39,132 bases of DNA. Origin: Bacteroidales bacterium (GTDB lineage: Bacteria > Bacteroidota > Bacteroidia > Bacteroidales > UBA932). The DNA lies in NCBI GenBank assembly GCA_017451395.1, contig JAFSPR010000123.1:1-39132 (forward strand), given 5' to 3'. This document shows, in pieces, positions 31,707 to 39,132 of this stretch (the first letter of the stretch is position 1; every line of letters begins with the position of its first letter). The position numbers were made by a program, and so were the translations under genes. The notes below the pieces were generated by a model that saw only the letters and a program-made list of their open reading frames with translations, had not been told where the DNA came from and ran no database searches.

Positions 31707-32114
31707 ATGGCTTACAAAATCATTGACATCCAGGGAATCGGCCCTGTTTATGCCGAAAAACTCATTGCAGTAGGCATTGAAACCGTAGATCAGCTTCTTG
31801 AAAAGGGCGCCGCTCCCAAGGGCCGCAAGGAACTTGAAGACAAGACCGGTATCCGCGCAGACCTCATCCTCACTTGGGTAAACCACGCAGACCTCTTCCG
31901 CGTAAAGGGTGTAGGCCCTCAGTTCGCAGAACTCCTTGAGGCAGCCGGTGTTGACACCGTAAAGGAACTCCGTAACCGCAACGCCGCAAACCTGGCCGCC
32001 AAGATGCTGGAGGTCAATGAGGCAAAGCACCTTTGCAAGCGCACTCCCGTAGAGAAGGAAATCCAGAAGTACATTGACGAGGCCAAGGCCCTTGAGCCCG
32101 TTGTGACTTACTAA
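31707..32114 (+). CDS. DUF4332-like helix-hairpin-helix protein
   Basis: 135 aa, cytoplasmic. Two helix-hairpin-helix motifs are plain: IQGIGPVYAEKLIAVGIETVDQLL (about residues 8-31) and VKGVGPQFAELLEAAGVDTVKEL (about 70-92). This matches the DUF4332 type, which is expected to bind DNA non-specifically; the role is unknown. It is a single-gene unit with its own promoter and terminator and has a 40-nt AT-rich leader, long for this window. Confidence 0.82.
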   Translation: MAYKIIDIQGIGPVYAEKLIAVGIETVDQLLEKGAAPKGRKELEDKTGIRADLILTWVNHADLFRVKGVGPQFAELLEAAGVDTVKELRNRNAANLAAKMLEVNEAKHLCKRTPVEKEIQKYIDEAKALEPVVTY

Positions 32115-32137
32115 GCCTCTCTGTAAGCAAAAAATTT

Positions 32138-32163
32138 GGCCCGCATTTTTGCGGGCCTTTTTT
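32138..32163. terminator. Two-way terminator between convergent genes
   Basis: GGCCCGC (32138-32144) pairs perfectly with GCGGGCC (32151-32157). T runs stand on both strands, serving the helix-hairpin-helix gene and rubrerythrin. Confidence 0.9.
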
Positions 32164-32167
32164 GTTT

Positions 32168-32812
32168 TTAATAGTTCTGTGCAAGAACCTGGAAATAGGA
32201 CTGTGGATGGTTGCACACAGGGCATACGTCCGGAGCCTCCTTTCCAACAACGATGTGGCCGCAGTTGGCGCACTGCCATATGGCGTCTCCGTCCTTTGAG
32301 AATACCTTCTTGCCCTTTACGTTTTCAAGGAGCTTGAGGTAGCGCTCCTCATGGTGGCGCTCAATCTCACCTACCATCTCAAATTTGGCGGCAATCTCAT
32401 CGAAGCCTTCCTCACGGGCTTCACGGGCCATACGGGCATACATATCCGTCCATTCGCAGTTTTCGCCTTCGGCGGCTGCTGCAAGGTTTTCGGCGGTTGT
32501 GGGGATGTCTCCGCCGCAGAGGTACTTGAACCAGATCTTGGCGTGTTCCTTCTCATTGGCGGCGGTTTCCTCAAAGAGGGCTGCAATCTGGACGTAACCT
32601 TCCTTCTTCGCCTTTGAGGCGAAGTAGGTGTACTTGTTGCGGGCCTGGGATTCACCGGCGAAAGCCTCCTTAAGGTTGGCCTCGGTTTTGGTACCGGCGA
32701 GGGGATTCACTTCCTTGAATACTCCGCTCTTCTTGCATTTGGGACATACTTCGGGGGCGGCGTCACCTTCGTGGACATAGCCGCACACTTTACAAACGAA
32801 TTTCTTTGCCAT
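32168..32812 (-). CDS. rbr: Rubrerythrin with rubredoxin domains at both ends
   Basis: 214 aa. Residues 1-35 form a short rubredoxin-like domain ([14 protein letters not shown]). Residues about 40-170 are the di-iron ferritin-like domain with the Glu and His ligands in [23 protein letters not shown] and [11 protein letters not shown]. Residues 178-214 form a second rubredoxin domain ([14 protein letters not shown]). Rubrerythrins reduce hydrogen peroxide in anaerobes. Classical ones have only the C-terminal rubredoxin and reverse ones only the N-terminal; having both recalls desulforubrerythrin. The leader is 33 nt beyond the promoter box. Confidence 0.93.
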   Translation of the reverse strand: MAKKFVCKVCGYVHEGDAAPEVCPKCKKSGVFKEVNPLAGTKTEANLKEAFAGESQARNKYTYFASKAKKEGYVQIAALFEETAANEKEHAKIWFKYLCGGDIPTTAENLAAAAEGENCEWTDMYARMAREAREEGFDEIAAKFEMVGEIERHHEERYLKLLENVKGKKVFSKDGDAIWQCANCGHIVVGKEAPDVCPVCNHPQSYFQVLAQNY

Positions 32813-32845
32813 GGTATTGTAGGTAATTAGTTATTCTTAAGTATG

Positions 32846-32853
32846 CAAATATA
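32846..32853 (-). promoter_or_regulatory. -7 promoter box TATATTTG for rubrerythrin
   Basis: Perfect box on the minus strand, 33 nt before the ATG at 32812. Confidence 0.55.
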
Positions 32854-32892
32854 TGCATAATAACGCCGTCTTGCAATAGGCAGAAAATAAAA

Positions 32893-32922
32893 AAATGCGG
32901 CACTTTCACAAGGGCCGCATTT
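32893..32922 (-). terminator. Orphan terminator upstream of rubrerythrin
   Basis: AAATGCGGC (32893-32901) pairs perfectly with GCCGCATTT (32914-32922). On the minus strand a long T-rich run follows. No minus-strand gene is seen before it; it may shield rubrerythrin from read-through or end an unseen RNA. Confidence 0.6.
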
Positions 32923-33354
32923 TAATGTTATAAAGATAAGTTAGAGAAGGTTCTATTTTGATTTCCGAAACGAAGTAAGTAATAAATGTTTCGCTTTTAC
33001 GACCATTGCAGAAATAACAGCAAAAAAAACATTCCGAAAAGTTTCGTTTTGTTCCGATTTGACTGGTTCATCGCCGGACACCAGAGAGGGCTTTTGGTGT
33101 CCGGCAGACTATTATTGAGCCTTTGGGGCACCAGAACGCCCAATCTGTGCCCGAGCACTGGTAAGATTTGTGTCTTAATCGAGCATAGTCTAAGAATTAA
33201 GATTTTAATAATCATAATTATTTGATTATCGGTATTTTACGAATGCTGGCTTTCGGATAAAAATAAGATAATATGGTCTGGCTATGCCACGTTTAAAGTA
33301 CTTGTGAGGCGGTTTAGGTTATATATGAAATGTTTGAGTTTAAGAATTATTAGT
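32923..33354. other. Intergenic region with two tandem hairpins
   Basis: No convincing gene. GCCGGACACCA (33073-33083) pairs perfectly with TGGTGTCCGGC (33095-33105). A second hairpin pairs GGGCAC (33126-33131) with GTGCCC (33147-33152), extended by AGA/TCT across a bulge. The hairpins stand out as GC-rich in an AT-rich stretch. A 79-codon frame across them looks spurious. Confidence 0.5.
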
Positions 33355-33362
33355 TAAATTTG
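33355..33362 (+). promoter_or_regulatory. -7 promoter box TAAATTTG for the DUF6377 regulator
   Basis: Perfect box, 14 nt before the TTG start at 33377 and 9 nt before an out-of-frame ATG at 33372. Confidence 0.55.
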
Positions 33363-33376
33363 ATAAGAGTAATGAT

Positions 33377-34996
33377 TTGATTACGCTTTTGAAAAGGCTC
33401 ATATTGATAATTGGCATTGTTGCCGAACTCTTGTCTTGTTCAAGGGAGAATGTGGTGATTGAACCATATCTGAATGCTTTGGATCAAGAGATTGCTCTGC
33501 GTGATGTGTACGAGAAGGCCAAGAAAGAACGGATTCGGATGATGGAGTCCTCACTGAAGATTGCCGGGAATGAGCAGAGTGAGTGGGCCCTTACAACGCA
33601 ACTATTTGAAGAGTATAAGAATTATCAATATGATTCCGCTTATGTCTATGCGCATAAGCTACAGGAATTTGCCATGAATTCCGGGCACCGGAGCGATATG
33701 GCTAAGGCACAGATTGCACTTTTACATTGTTATAAAAGTGTGGGATTTTTCAACGAAGCCGTAGATGTTATCCGAACTTTTGATGCTGCGGATGTCCCGA
33801 ATTATCTATGCAGCGAGTTCTATTTCCTGTGTGCCGAGACTTATCAGAACATGAGCTCTTATGTGGAAGGAACGGAGGCGTTATCTCAAAAGTATGATAC
33901 TCAAAAGCAAATGTATTATGAGCGGGTTCTTCAGTGTGCCGAACCAGGTTCGTACCTCTATGGATATGCACTATTAGAGAAAGAGCTTTCCGAGAATTAC
34001 AGTGACTCTCTGGCAACACAAGGGCGTCAAGCGTTCATAGATTCAAACAACTGGGATGATCATCAGAAGGCCGTGCAATATTCCATCTTATCGGAAGCAT
34101 ACAATGCGCTGACTCTATATGATGAAGCTGTCATTTATCGGGCTAAATCTGCCGTATTTGATATCCGTTCCTGCACTCATGAGACTACATCGGCAAAGAT
34201 TCTTGCCGGACATATGTATGCACGGAAGTTGATAGACAGAGCGCATCGATACATTCAGCAGGCACAGTACGACGCGGAGTTTTACAATTCAAGACTCCGG
34301 AAGACGGAGATCAACTCTCTTCTGCCTGTTATTGAGAATAGCCGATATAATTGGCTGAAGAACCAGCGATTATGGCTTGTCATTGTGCTTTGCGTAATCG
34401 CTCTTCTACTTGGAGTCAGCATAACCCTCTTGTTGATTCTACGGTCCAGAAACAGGAGTCTTGCGCAGGCGCATGAAGAGTTGGAAAGCAGCAATAATTC
34501 CCTGACGGTGGCTAATGAAAAACTTCGTGAGGCCAATGAAATCAAGGATCAGTATATCATCCAATCCTTGTATGGCAATACTGCCTTTGTCAATGAGGTG
34601 AATGAGGCTGTCAACGAAGCCGTTAGGGATATTACCCTCAAGCGTGCCGATGAGGCGAGGACTACGCTTTATCATATCGGTATAAAGAAAGAGCGTGCCA
34701 GAATTGCCGCCAGTTTTGACACTGCTTTCCTTAAACTGTTCCCCAACTGGTTGGACGAGTTTAACGCTCTCTTCCCTAAAGAGTCTAGGATTCATTTGGC
34801 AGAAGATGGAACCATGCCGATGGATGTCCGCATTTTTGCATTGATGCGTCTTGGATTTGAAAATGCTGCCGAGGTTGCTGAATATCTGAACCTTTCTATT
34901 GATACGGTATATGTATACAAAGCGCGGCTGAAATCAAAAGCTATTGTAGAAAAAGATGAATTCGACAGCCGTATCATGGCTATTCCAAAGCCCTAA
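33377..34996 (+). CDS. DUF6377-type TPR/HTH regulator anchored in the membrane
   Basis: 539 aa. An N-terminal signal sequence ends in LLSC, a lipobox-like site. The region to about residue 320 is all helical, TPR-like. A strong membrane segment (about 332-355) is followed by a coiled coil (HEELESSNNSLTVANEKLRE) and a C-terminal helix-turn-helix (NAAEVAEYLNLSIDTVYVYKARLKSK). This matches DUF6377 regulators found beside Bacteroidota SusC/SusD pairs, thought to sense outside the cytoplasm and control the locus. The start is the TTG at 33377; the only nearby ATG (33372) is out of frame and stops after two codons. Codon use differs from its neighbours (more TTG and CTG). Confidence 0.85.
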   Translation: MITLLKRLILIIGIVAELLSCSRENVVIEPYLNALDQEIALRDVYEKAKKERIRMMESSLKIAGNEQSEWALTTQLFEEYKNYQYDSAYVYAHKLQEFAMNSGHRSDMAKAQIALLHCYKSVGFFNEAVDVIRTFDAADVPNYLCSEFYFLCAETYQNMSSYVEGTEALSQKYDTQKQMYYERVLQCAEPGSYLYGYALLEKELSENYSDSLATQGRQAFIDSNNWDDHQKAVQYSILSEAYNALTLYDEAVIYRAKSAVFDIRSCTHETTSAKILAGHMYARKLIDRAHRYIQQAQYDAEFYNSRLRKTEINSLLPVIENSRYNWLKNQRLWLVIVLCVIALLLGVSITLLLILRSRNRSLAQAHEELESSNNSLTVANEKLREANEIKDQYIIQSLYGNTAFVNEVNEAVNEAVRDITLKRADEARTTLYHIGIKKERARIAASFDTAFLKLFPNWLDEFNALFPKESRIHLAEDGTMPMDVRIFALMRLGFENAAEVAEYLNLSIDTVYVYKARLKSKAIVEKDEFDSRIMAIPKP

Positions 34997-35090
34997 ATCC
35001 ACCTTAAATCCATAAAAGAGAGTTAAACATTATCTCTCTCAGTATTAATTATTTGCATTAAGCCTACACCTTATTCGTTGGCTTAAACCC

Positions 35091-35121
35091 TTTCGGTACA
35101 GGACAGGTGCATGTAACTTTG
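35091..35121 (+). promoter_or_regulatory. Promoter TTTC-N19-TAACTTTG for the susC-susD pair
   Basis: TTTC at 35091-35094, 19-nt spacer, TAACTTTG at 35114-35121. The leader to the ATG at 35162 is about 36 nt, longer than for most genes here. Confidence 0.65.
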
Positions 35122-35161
35122 TCCTAGCTTAAAAAGCGCGAAAACCAAATAATTAATACGT

Positions 35162-38110
35162 ATGAAAATTCCAATGAGAAAACTTGCCGTCCTGGCTTTG
35201 ACGTGCGTGATGTGTTTTCTCCCTTTAACGGGATGGGCACAAAATGACACCACCGTCCAGGGCGTGGTTTCGGATGCGACAAACGGGGGCCCCGTCCCCG
35301 GTGTCACTGTCCTTGTTAAAGGGACCGACAATGGGGTCAGTACGGATTTGGATGGACATTATGTCATCCATCTTCGCGGACAAAAGAATCCGGTCCTTGT
35401 TTTCAGTTCTATCGGTTACGGGGCTCAGGAGATTTCCGTAGGAAAGCGTACAACTATTGACGTTTCCTTGTCTGAAGATCAGGAATTCTTGGATGAGGTG
35501 GTCGTGATTGGTTACGGTACTTTGGATAAGAAAGAACTGACATCGGCCATCTCCCATGTCTCCAGCAAGGAATTTCTGGCCACTTCCGGCTCAGACCCTT
35601 CCATGATGATTCAAGGTAAGGTGGCTGGTGTTTCCGTTGAGAATACCGGCGCCGCAGACCCGAATAACCAGGCAAGTATACAGGTTCGTGGCATTTCCTC
35701 CCGTAATGCCGGGTTGGGACCGCTCATTGTTATCGATGGTATCCCTGGAGGAAATCTTACAAACATCAATCCCAATGACATTGAGTCCATTGATATCTTG
35801 AAGGATGGTGCAGCCTCTGCTATATATGGTACGCGCGGTAGTAACGGCGTCGTTCTGATAAACACTAAGAAAGGTGCCAAGGATGGTGCTTTCCACGCTT
35901 CTTATGACGTGGTAACATCGGCCAATGTCATGATCAAGGAATTGGACATGCTCTCGGCCGATGAATTCCGTGATAAAAAGGTAGCCACCGGGTCCGCAGA
36001 GGATTTCGGCGGCAATGTAAATTGGCTGGGAGAAGTAAGCCGCGTGGGATTCTCGCATCAGCATACGCTGACTTTGTCAGGAGGTAACATGGACAATAAC
36101 TTCCGTGTCAGTGCTGACTACCGGAAAGCAAATGGAATTGACAAGCGGTCAGAGAGAGAAGAGTATGGCGCCCGTGCCAGCTTCAATCATAATTCAAAAA
36201 ATGGTCTCTTTACCTTCATGGTAAATCTCGCCCCCAGGCTTGTGAAGAGTAAGTCGGCAGACTGGAATGTATTCCACTATGCCATTGAAGCAAATCCGAC
36301 CTCCCCTATTTACGACCCTCAGGATCCTTCAAGATATTTCAGCTTTCTTGGCCAACGCGCGGACAAGAACCCTGTGGAAATCATCAACACGGAATTGAAC
36401 GACCATGAGTACAAACTCCTGGACTGGGATGCTACTGCAAGACTGAATATTATCCCTGGCCTTTCCACGCAGGTGACTTACTCTGACCAGTATATCGGTA
36501 GTGTCGGCGGTTGGTTCATCCCTTCTACCAACAATAAGACCAACCGGTCAGAAGCCAGTCGTTCATACGACCAAACGGAAAAACATGCCGTTGAATGGGT
36601 GACCAATTTCCAGAAATCATTTGGAAGCCACAATTTGAAGGCGATGGCCGGTTATTCATGGCAGACCATCATGTATAGCGGTTTCTCCGCTGCCAATAAG
36701 GATTTTGCCAATGATGGTACCACCTACAATTCCCTGGGACAGGGCGAATGGGGCCTTGAAGAAGGGCATGACGGGACGTCATCTTATAAGAATGACTCCA
36801 GATTAATTGCGTTCTTTGGCCGTGTGAACTATGACTATAAAGGGAAATATCTATTCACAGCTTCTCTCCGCTACGAGGGTTCCTCCAAGTTTGGCGCAAA
36901 CAATAAATGGGGCTACTTCCCTGCGGTTTCAGCCGGGTGGCGTATCTCCCAGGAAGATTTCATGAAGGGCTGCTCCAGCTGGCTGAATGACCTGAAACTC
37001 CGCGCCGACTTCGGTGTGACTGGCAACCAGGACTTCGACAGCTACAAATCGCTGAATACCATGACCGGTTATGGTCAGTACTACTATCAAGGCAAATGGT
37101 TCACCGTTTGGGGCGCTTCCAAGAACGTGAATCCTGACCTTCGTTGGGAGAAGGGTATCAACTGGAATATCGGTCTCGACTTCGCTGTGCTGAATAACAG
37201 ACTGAGCGGTTCCATCAACTACTTCAACCGTACCCAGCAGGATTTGCTTGGCGATTACAATGTCTCAATTCCCCCGTATCTGTTCTCCACTACCTTTGCC
37301 AATGTGGGAACGATGAAGAACAGCGGTGTTGAGTTTGAGCTTCGTGGAACTGTGGTGGGCAACAAGGATTTCACATACAACGTGACATTAGTAGGATCTA
37401 CCATGGATAACCGATTCGTTTCTTTCTCGAATCCTGACTACAAGGGCCAGAAGTTCTACTACGTGGCACCGACGGAAGATCCTTTCCCGTTCCACTATCT
37501 CCAGCGAATCGAAGAAGGAGAACGTGTCGGTAATTTCTACATGTGGAAATTTGCCGGATTCAACTCCTCCGGAGAATGGATTATCTATGACAAGAATGGA
37601 GATTATAAGGTTGGAATGGATGCGACGGACGAAGATATGTACAATGTAGGTAATGGTCTGCCGAAGTTCACTGCCAGCTTATCCAACTATTTCCGTTACA
37701 AGAACTTTGACCTCAATGTATATTTCAGAGGTGCTTTTGGATTTGATATTTTCAATGTCCATGAGTTCTACTATGGCATTCCGCGCATGACCAGTAATGT
37801 TCTGAAGCTGGCCTATACTAAAAATGCCAACATCAACGAAAATCCTCTTGTTTGTGACTACTATTTGGAGAAGGGTGACTATGTTAAATTGGACCTGGTG
37901 ACACTGGGCTACACGTTCCAGCTTAATAACAAGTATATTGATAGCTTGAGACTCAGCGTGACTGGGAAAAACCTTCTCACCTTCACTTCTTTCACCGGCG
38001 TGGATCCTTCGACTTATAGCACTAACGGCCTGACTCCGGGTGCAACTGGTTCCAGGAATTACTATCCTACATGCCGCCAGTTTATGTTCGGACTTCAGAT
38101 TGGTTTCTAA
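35162..38110 (+). CDS. SusC/RagA family TonB-linked outer-membrane transporter
   Basis: 982 aa. A signal peptide ends near LTGWAQ (residue 26). A carboxypeptidase-like regulatory domain covers about residues 32-115 (VQGVVSDATNGGPVPGVTVLVKGT). The plug domain follows, with DEVVVIGYGT, QVRGISSRN and DILKDGAASAIYGTRGSNGVVLI. The rest is the 22-strand barrel, ending in FMFGLQIGF. With SusD it imports oligosaccharides or other large ligands across the outer membrane. The substrate cannot be told, since no glycoside hydrolase is in the window. The SusD gene follows after 14 nt. Confidence 0.96.
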   Translation: MKIPMRKLAVLALTCVMCFLPLTGWAQNDTTVQGVVSDATNGGPVPGVTVLVKGTDNGVSTDLDGHYVIHLRGQKNPVLVFSSIGYGAQEISVGKRTTIDVSLSEDQEFLDEVVVIGYGTLDKKELTSAISHVSSKEFLATSGSDPSMMIQGKVAGVSVENTGAADPNNQASIQVRGISSRNAGLGPLIVIDGIPGGNLTNINPNDIESIDILKDGAASAIYGTRGSNGVVLINTKKGAKDGAFHASYDVVTSANVMIKELDMLSADEFRDKKVATGSAEDFGGNVNWLGEVSRVGFSHQHTLTLSGGNMDNNFRVSADYRKANGIDKRSEREEYGARASFNHNSKNGLFTFMVNLAPRLVKSKSADWNVFHYAIEANPTSPIYDPQDPSRYFSFLGQRADKNPVEIINTELNDHEYKLLDWDATARLNIIPGLSTQVTYSDQYIGSVGGWFIPSTNNKTNRSEASRSYDQTEKHAVEWVTNFQKSFGSHNLKAMAGYSWQTIMYSGFSAANKDFANDGTTYNSLGQGEWGLEEGHDGTSSYKNDSRLIAFFGRVNYDYKGKYLFTASLRYEGSSKFGANNKWGYFPAVSAGWRISQEDFMKGCSSWLNDLKLRADFGVTGNQDFDSYKSLNTMTGYGQYYYQGKWFTVWGASKNVNPDLRWEKGINWNIGLDFAVLNNRLSGSINYFNRTQQDLLGDYNVSIPPYLFSTTFANVGTMKNSGVEFELRGTVVGNKDFTYNVTLVGSTMDNRFVSFSNPDYKGQKFYYVAPTEDPFPFHYLQRIEEGERVGNFYMWKFAGFNSSGEWIIYDKNGDYKVGMDATDEDMYNVGNGLPKFTASLSNYFRYKNFDLNVYFRGAFGFDIFNVHEFYYGIPRMTSNVLKLAYTKNANINENPLVCDYYLEKGDYVKLDLVTLGYTFQLNNKYIDSLRLSVTGKNLLTFTSFTGVDPSTYSTNGLTPGATGSRNYYPTCRQFMFGLQIGF

Positions 38111-38124
38111 AAGAATAAGCAAGT

Positions 38125-39132
38125 ATGAAAGCATCAAGATATATTATCGGCCTTCTTGCCCTGAGCATGCTGGGCAGTTGCACAGACTTGTCTGAAAACC
38201 TGTATGACCAGGTTGGTTCCGACAATTACTACAATACGGAGATGGATGTCATTAGGGCTGTCTTTCGTCCTTTTGAACATGCATACTGGAGTGTACAACC
38301 TCGACAGGTTCTCCAGGAACTTACCTCTGACCAGATTGCTACTTGGAAAAAGGATGACTGGTGGGAGGATGGCGGCAAATGGAGCCGTCTCCACTATCAC
38401 ACTTGGACGATTGAGGAAGAGTACTTCAAGACAGAATGGGAATCATGCTTCCAGGGCATCATGCAATGTAATTACATCATGGATGATTTGGCCAAGCTGG
38501 ATTGCAAGTCATTTGGTATGAAGCAGGAAGACTTCGATGCCCTTTCCGCCCAATGTCGTACTCTCCGTGCCTGGTTCTATTTGAGACTCATCGATGAGTT
38601 TAGAAATGTACCTCTTGCAATCAGCTCCGACGTTACAAAGAACACTGAAACGAACGTAAGCCCTGATAAACTCTTTGAATTTATTGAATCGGAACTTAAG
38701 GCTTGCGTAGATCTTCTTCCAATAAAGGCAGGAGCCGCCGGCAATGGCGTCAACCAAGGCCAATGGAATAAGGCATCCGCTGCCGCCTTGCTGGTACGTC
38801 TGTATCTTAATGCCGGCGTCTATATCGGCACTGAAAAATATACTGAGTGTGCGACGATTGCCCGAAAGATAATTGGCGGAGAATATGGAGCTTACTCTCT
38901 GGAGCCCACCTGGGATAAGGTGTTCGATTGGAACAACGAGAATTCTCCGGAGATACTGTTTGGTTTTCCTTCCTCCAAAGGATACAACCACTATGTATAT
39001 GCCGGCGACACTTTCTGGTGGACTGTTCCCGCGCGTCAGGTGAGTTATTACTTCGGTGATGTTGAGGCCATGTCCATCAACGGTGACCACAACTGTAAAT
39101 ATCGCCTGGCTCCGAGTTTCACTCCTGATGAC
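38125..39132 (+). CDS. SusD/RagB family lipoprotein, C-terminal end missing
   Basis: 336 codons without a stop, running off the window. A lipoprotein signal peptide ends at LGSC (Cys about 19). The segment NYYNTEMDVIRAV, the QGIMQCNYIMDDL helix, the RAWFYLRLIDEFRNVPLA TPR-like stretch and KASAAALLVRLYLNAGVY are typical of SusD proteins. It binds glycan at the cell surface and forms a lid on the SusC transporter. Confidence 0.95.
   Translation, partial: MKASRYIIGLLALSMLGSCTDLSENLYDQVGSDNYYNTEMDVIRAVFRPFEHAYWSVQPRQVLQELTSDQIATWKKDDWWEDGGKWSRLHYHTWTIEEEYFKTEWESCFQGIMQCNYIMDDLAKLDCKSFGMKQEDFDALSAQCRTLRAWFYLRLIDEFRNVPLAISSDVTKNTETNVSPDKLFEFIESELKACVDLLPIKAGAAGNGVNQGQWNKASAAALLVRLYLNAGVYIGTEKYTECATIARKIIGGEYGAYSLEPTWDKVFDWNNENSPEILFGFPSSKGYNHYVYAGDTFWWTVPARQVSYYFGDVEAMSINGDHNCKYRLAPSFTPDD

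Noticed and set aside
32986..33225. 79-codon plus-strand frame with a GTRTPN segment
   Set aside because: It crosses two hairpins, has no promoter box at the right distance and ends in an AT-rich run of isoleucines; similar peptides are common spurious frames in databases.
1..39132. ATCGGCC as a Chi site for the AddB-like nuclease
   Set aside because: Chi sites are polar and biased to one strand; here both orientations are about equally common, so this reading is unlikely though not excluded.
1..39132. CRISPR arrays, tRNA or rRNA genes, complete insertion sequences
   Set aside because: No regularly spaced repeats, no tRNA-like GGTTCGA arms with matching acceptor stems and no transposase or integrase frames were seen.

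Overview
The window looks like a chromosomal stretch of an uncultured gut-type Bacteroidales bacterium (phylum Bacteroidota) with roughly 50-55 % GC. Signs are: promoters of the Bacteroidota form TAnnTTTG with no Shine-Dalgarno sequences, a SusC/SusD pair behind a DUF6377 regulator, a Tricorn-like S41 protease, a DPP III-type lipoprotein and many lipoproteins with Bacteroidota-style signal peptides. The family cannot be fixed from sequence alone. No rRNA, tRNA, CRISPR array or transposase gene was seen.

Layout. 1-6356: a cut-off DPP III peptidase (minus), then a plus-strand run of clostripain-like lipoprotein, SppA and an AddB-like nuclease. 6353-9493: a compact minus-strand operon of C1 peptidase, PssA, a mannose-6-phosphate isomerase homologue whose metal ligands are all changed, and an S4 RNA-binding protein. 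9544-12419: a plus-strand operon of an unknown lipoprotein, a DEDDy 3'-5' exonuclease and an RlmI-like rRNA methyltransferase. 12418-13171: a candidate small RNA, a two-way terminator and a small lipoprotein. 13213-21170: YgiQ radical SAM protein, a small acidic protein, a CLC chloride transporter with CBS domains, a membrane zinc-ribbon protein, a relic of an outer-membrane barrel, and Tex. 21171-22467: an accessory island with a fold-back repeat and an MntA-HepT toxin-antitoxin cassette. 22453-26453: a DPM1-like glycosyltransferase and a Tricorn-like protease. 26507-28098: a FucI-like protein coupled to a Fur regulator. 28227-28324: SRP RNA. 28348-31594: cytidine deaminase, TcdA, RluA-type pseudouridine synthase, LRR protein and an unknown protein. 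31707-32812: DUF4332-like helix-hairpin-helix protein and a two-rubredoxin rubrerythrin, facing each other. 33377-39132: start of a polysaccharide-utilisation-type locus (regulator, SusC, partial SusD).

Most interesting. (1) The heptamer ATCGGCC occurs about fifty times on the two strands where about five are expected. (2) A 129-bp palindromic element sits in frame inside the glycosyltransferase gene and is open on both strands, much like the Rickettsia palindromic elements. (3) The MntA-HepT cassette is bracketed by a 15-bp direct repeat that copies the 3' end of the same glycosyltransferase gene, so insertion seems to have rebuilt the gene end. (4) The SRP RNA gene gives an internal ruler for the transcription start (about 5 nt after the TTTG box). 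By that ruler many genes here are leaderless or nearly so.

All calls come from reading the sequence and remembered family motifs; no search was run.
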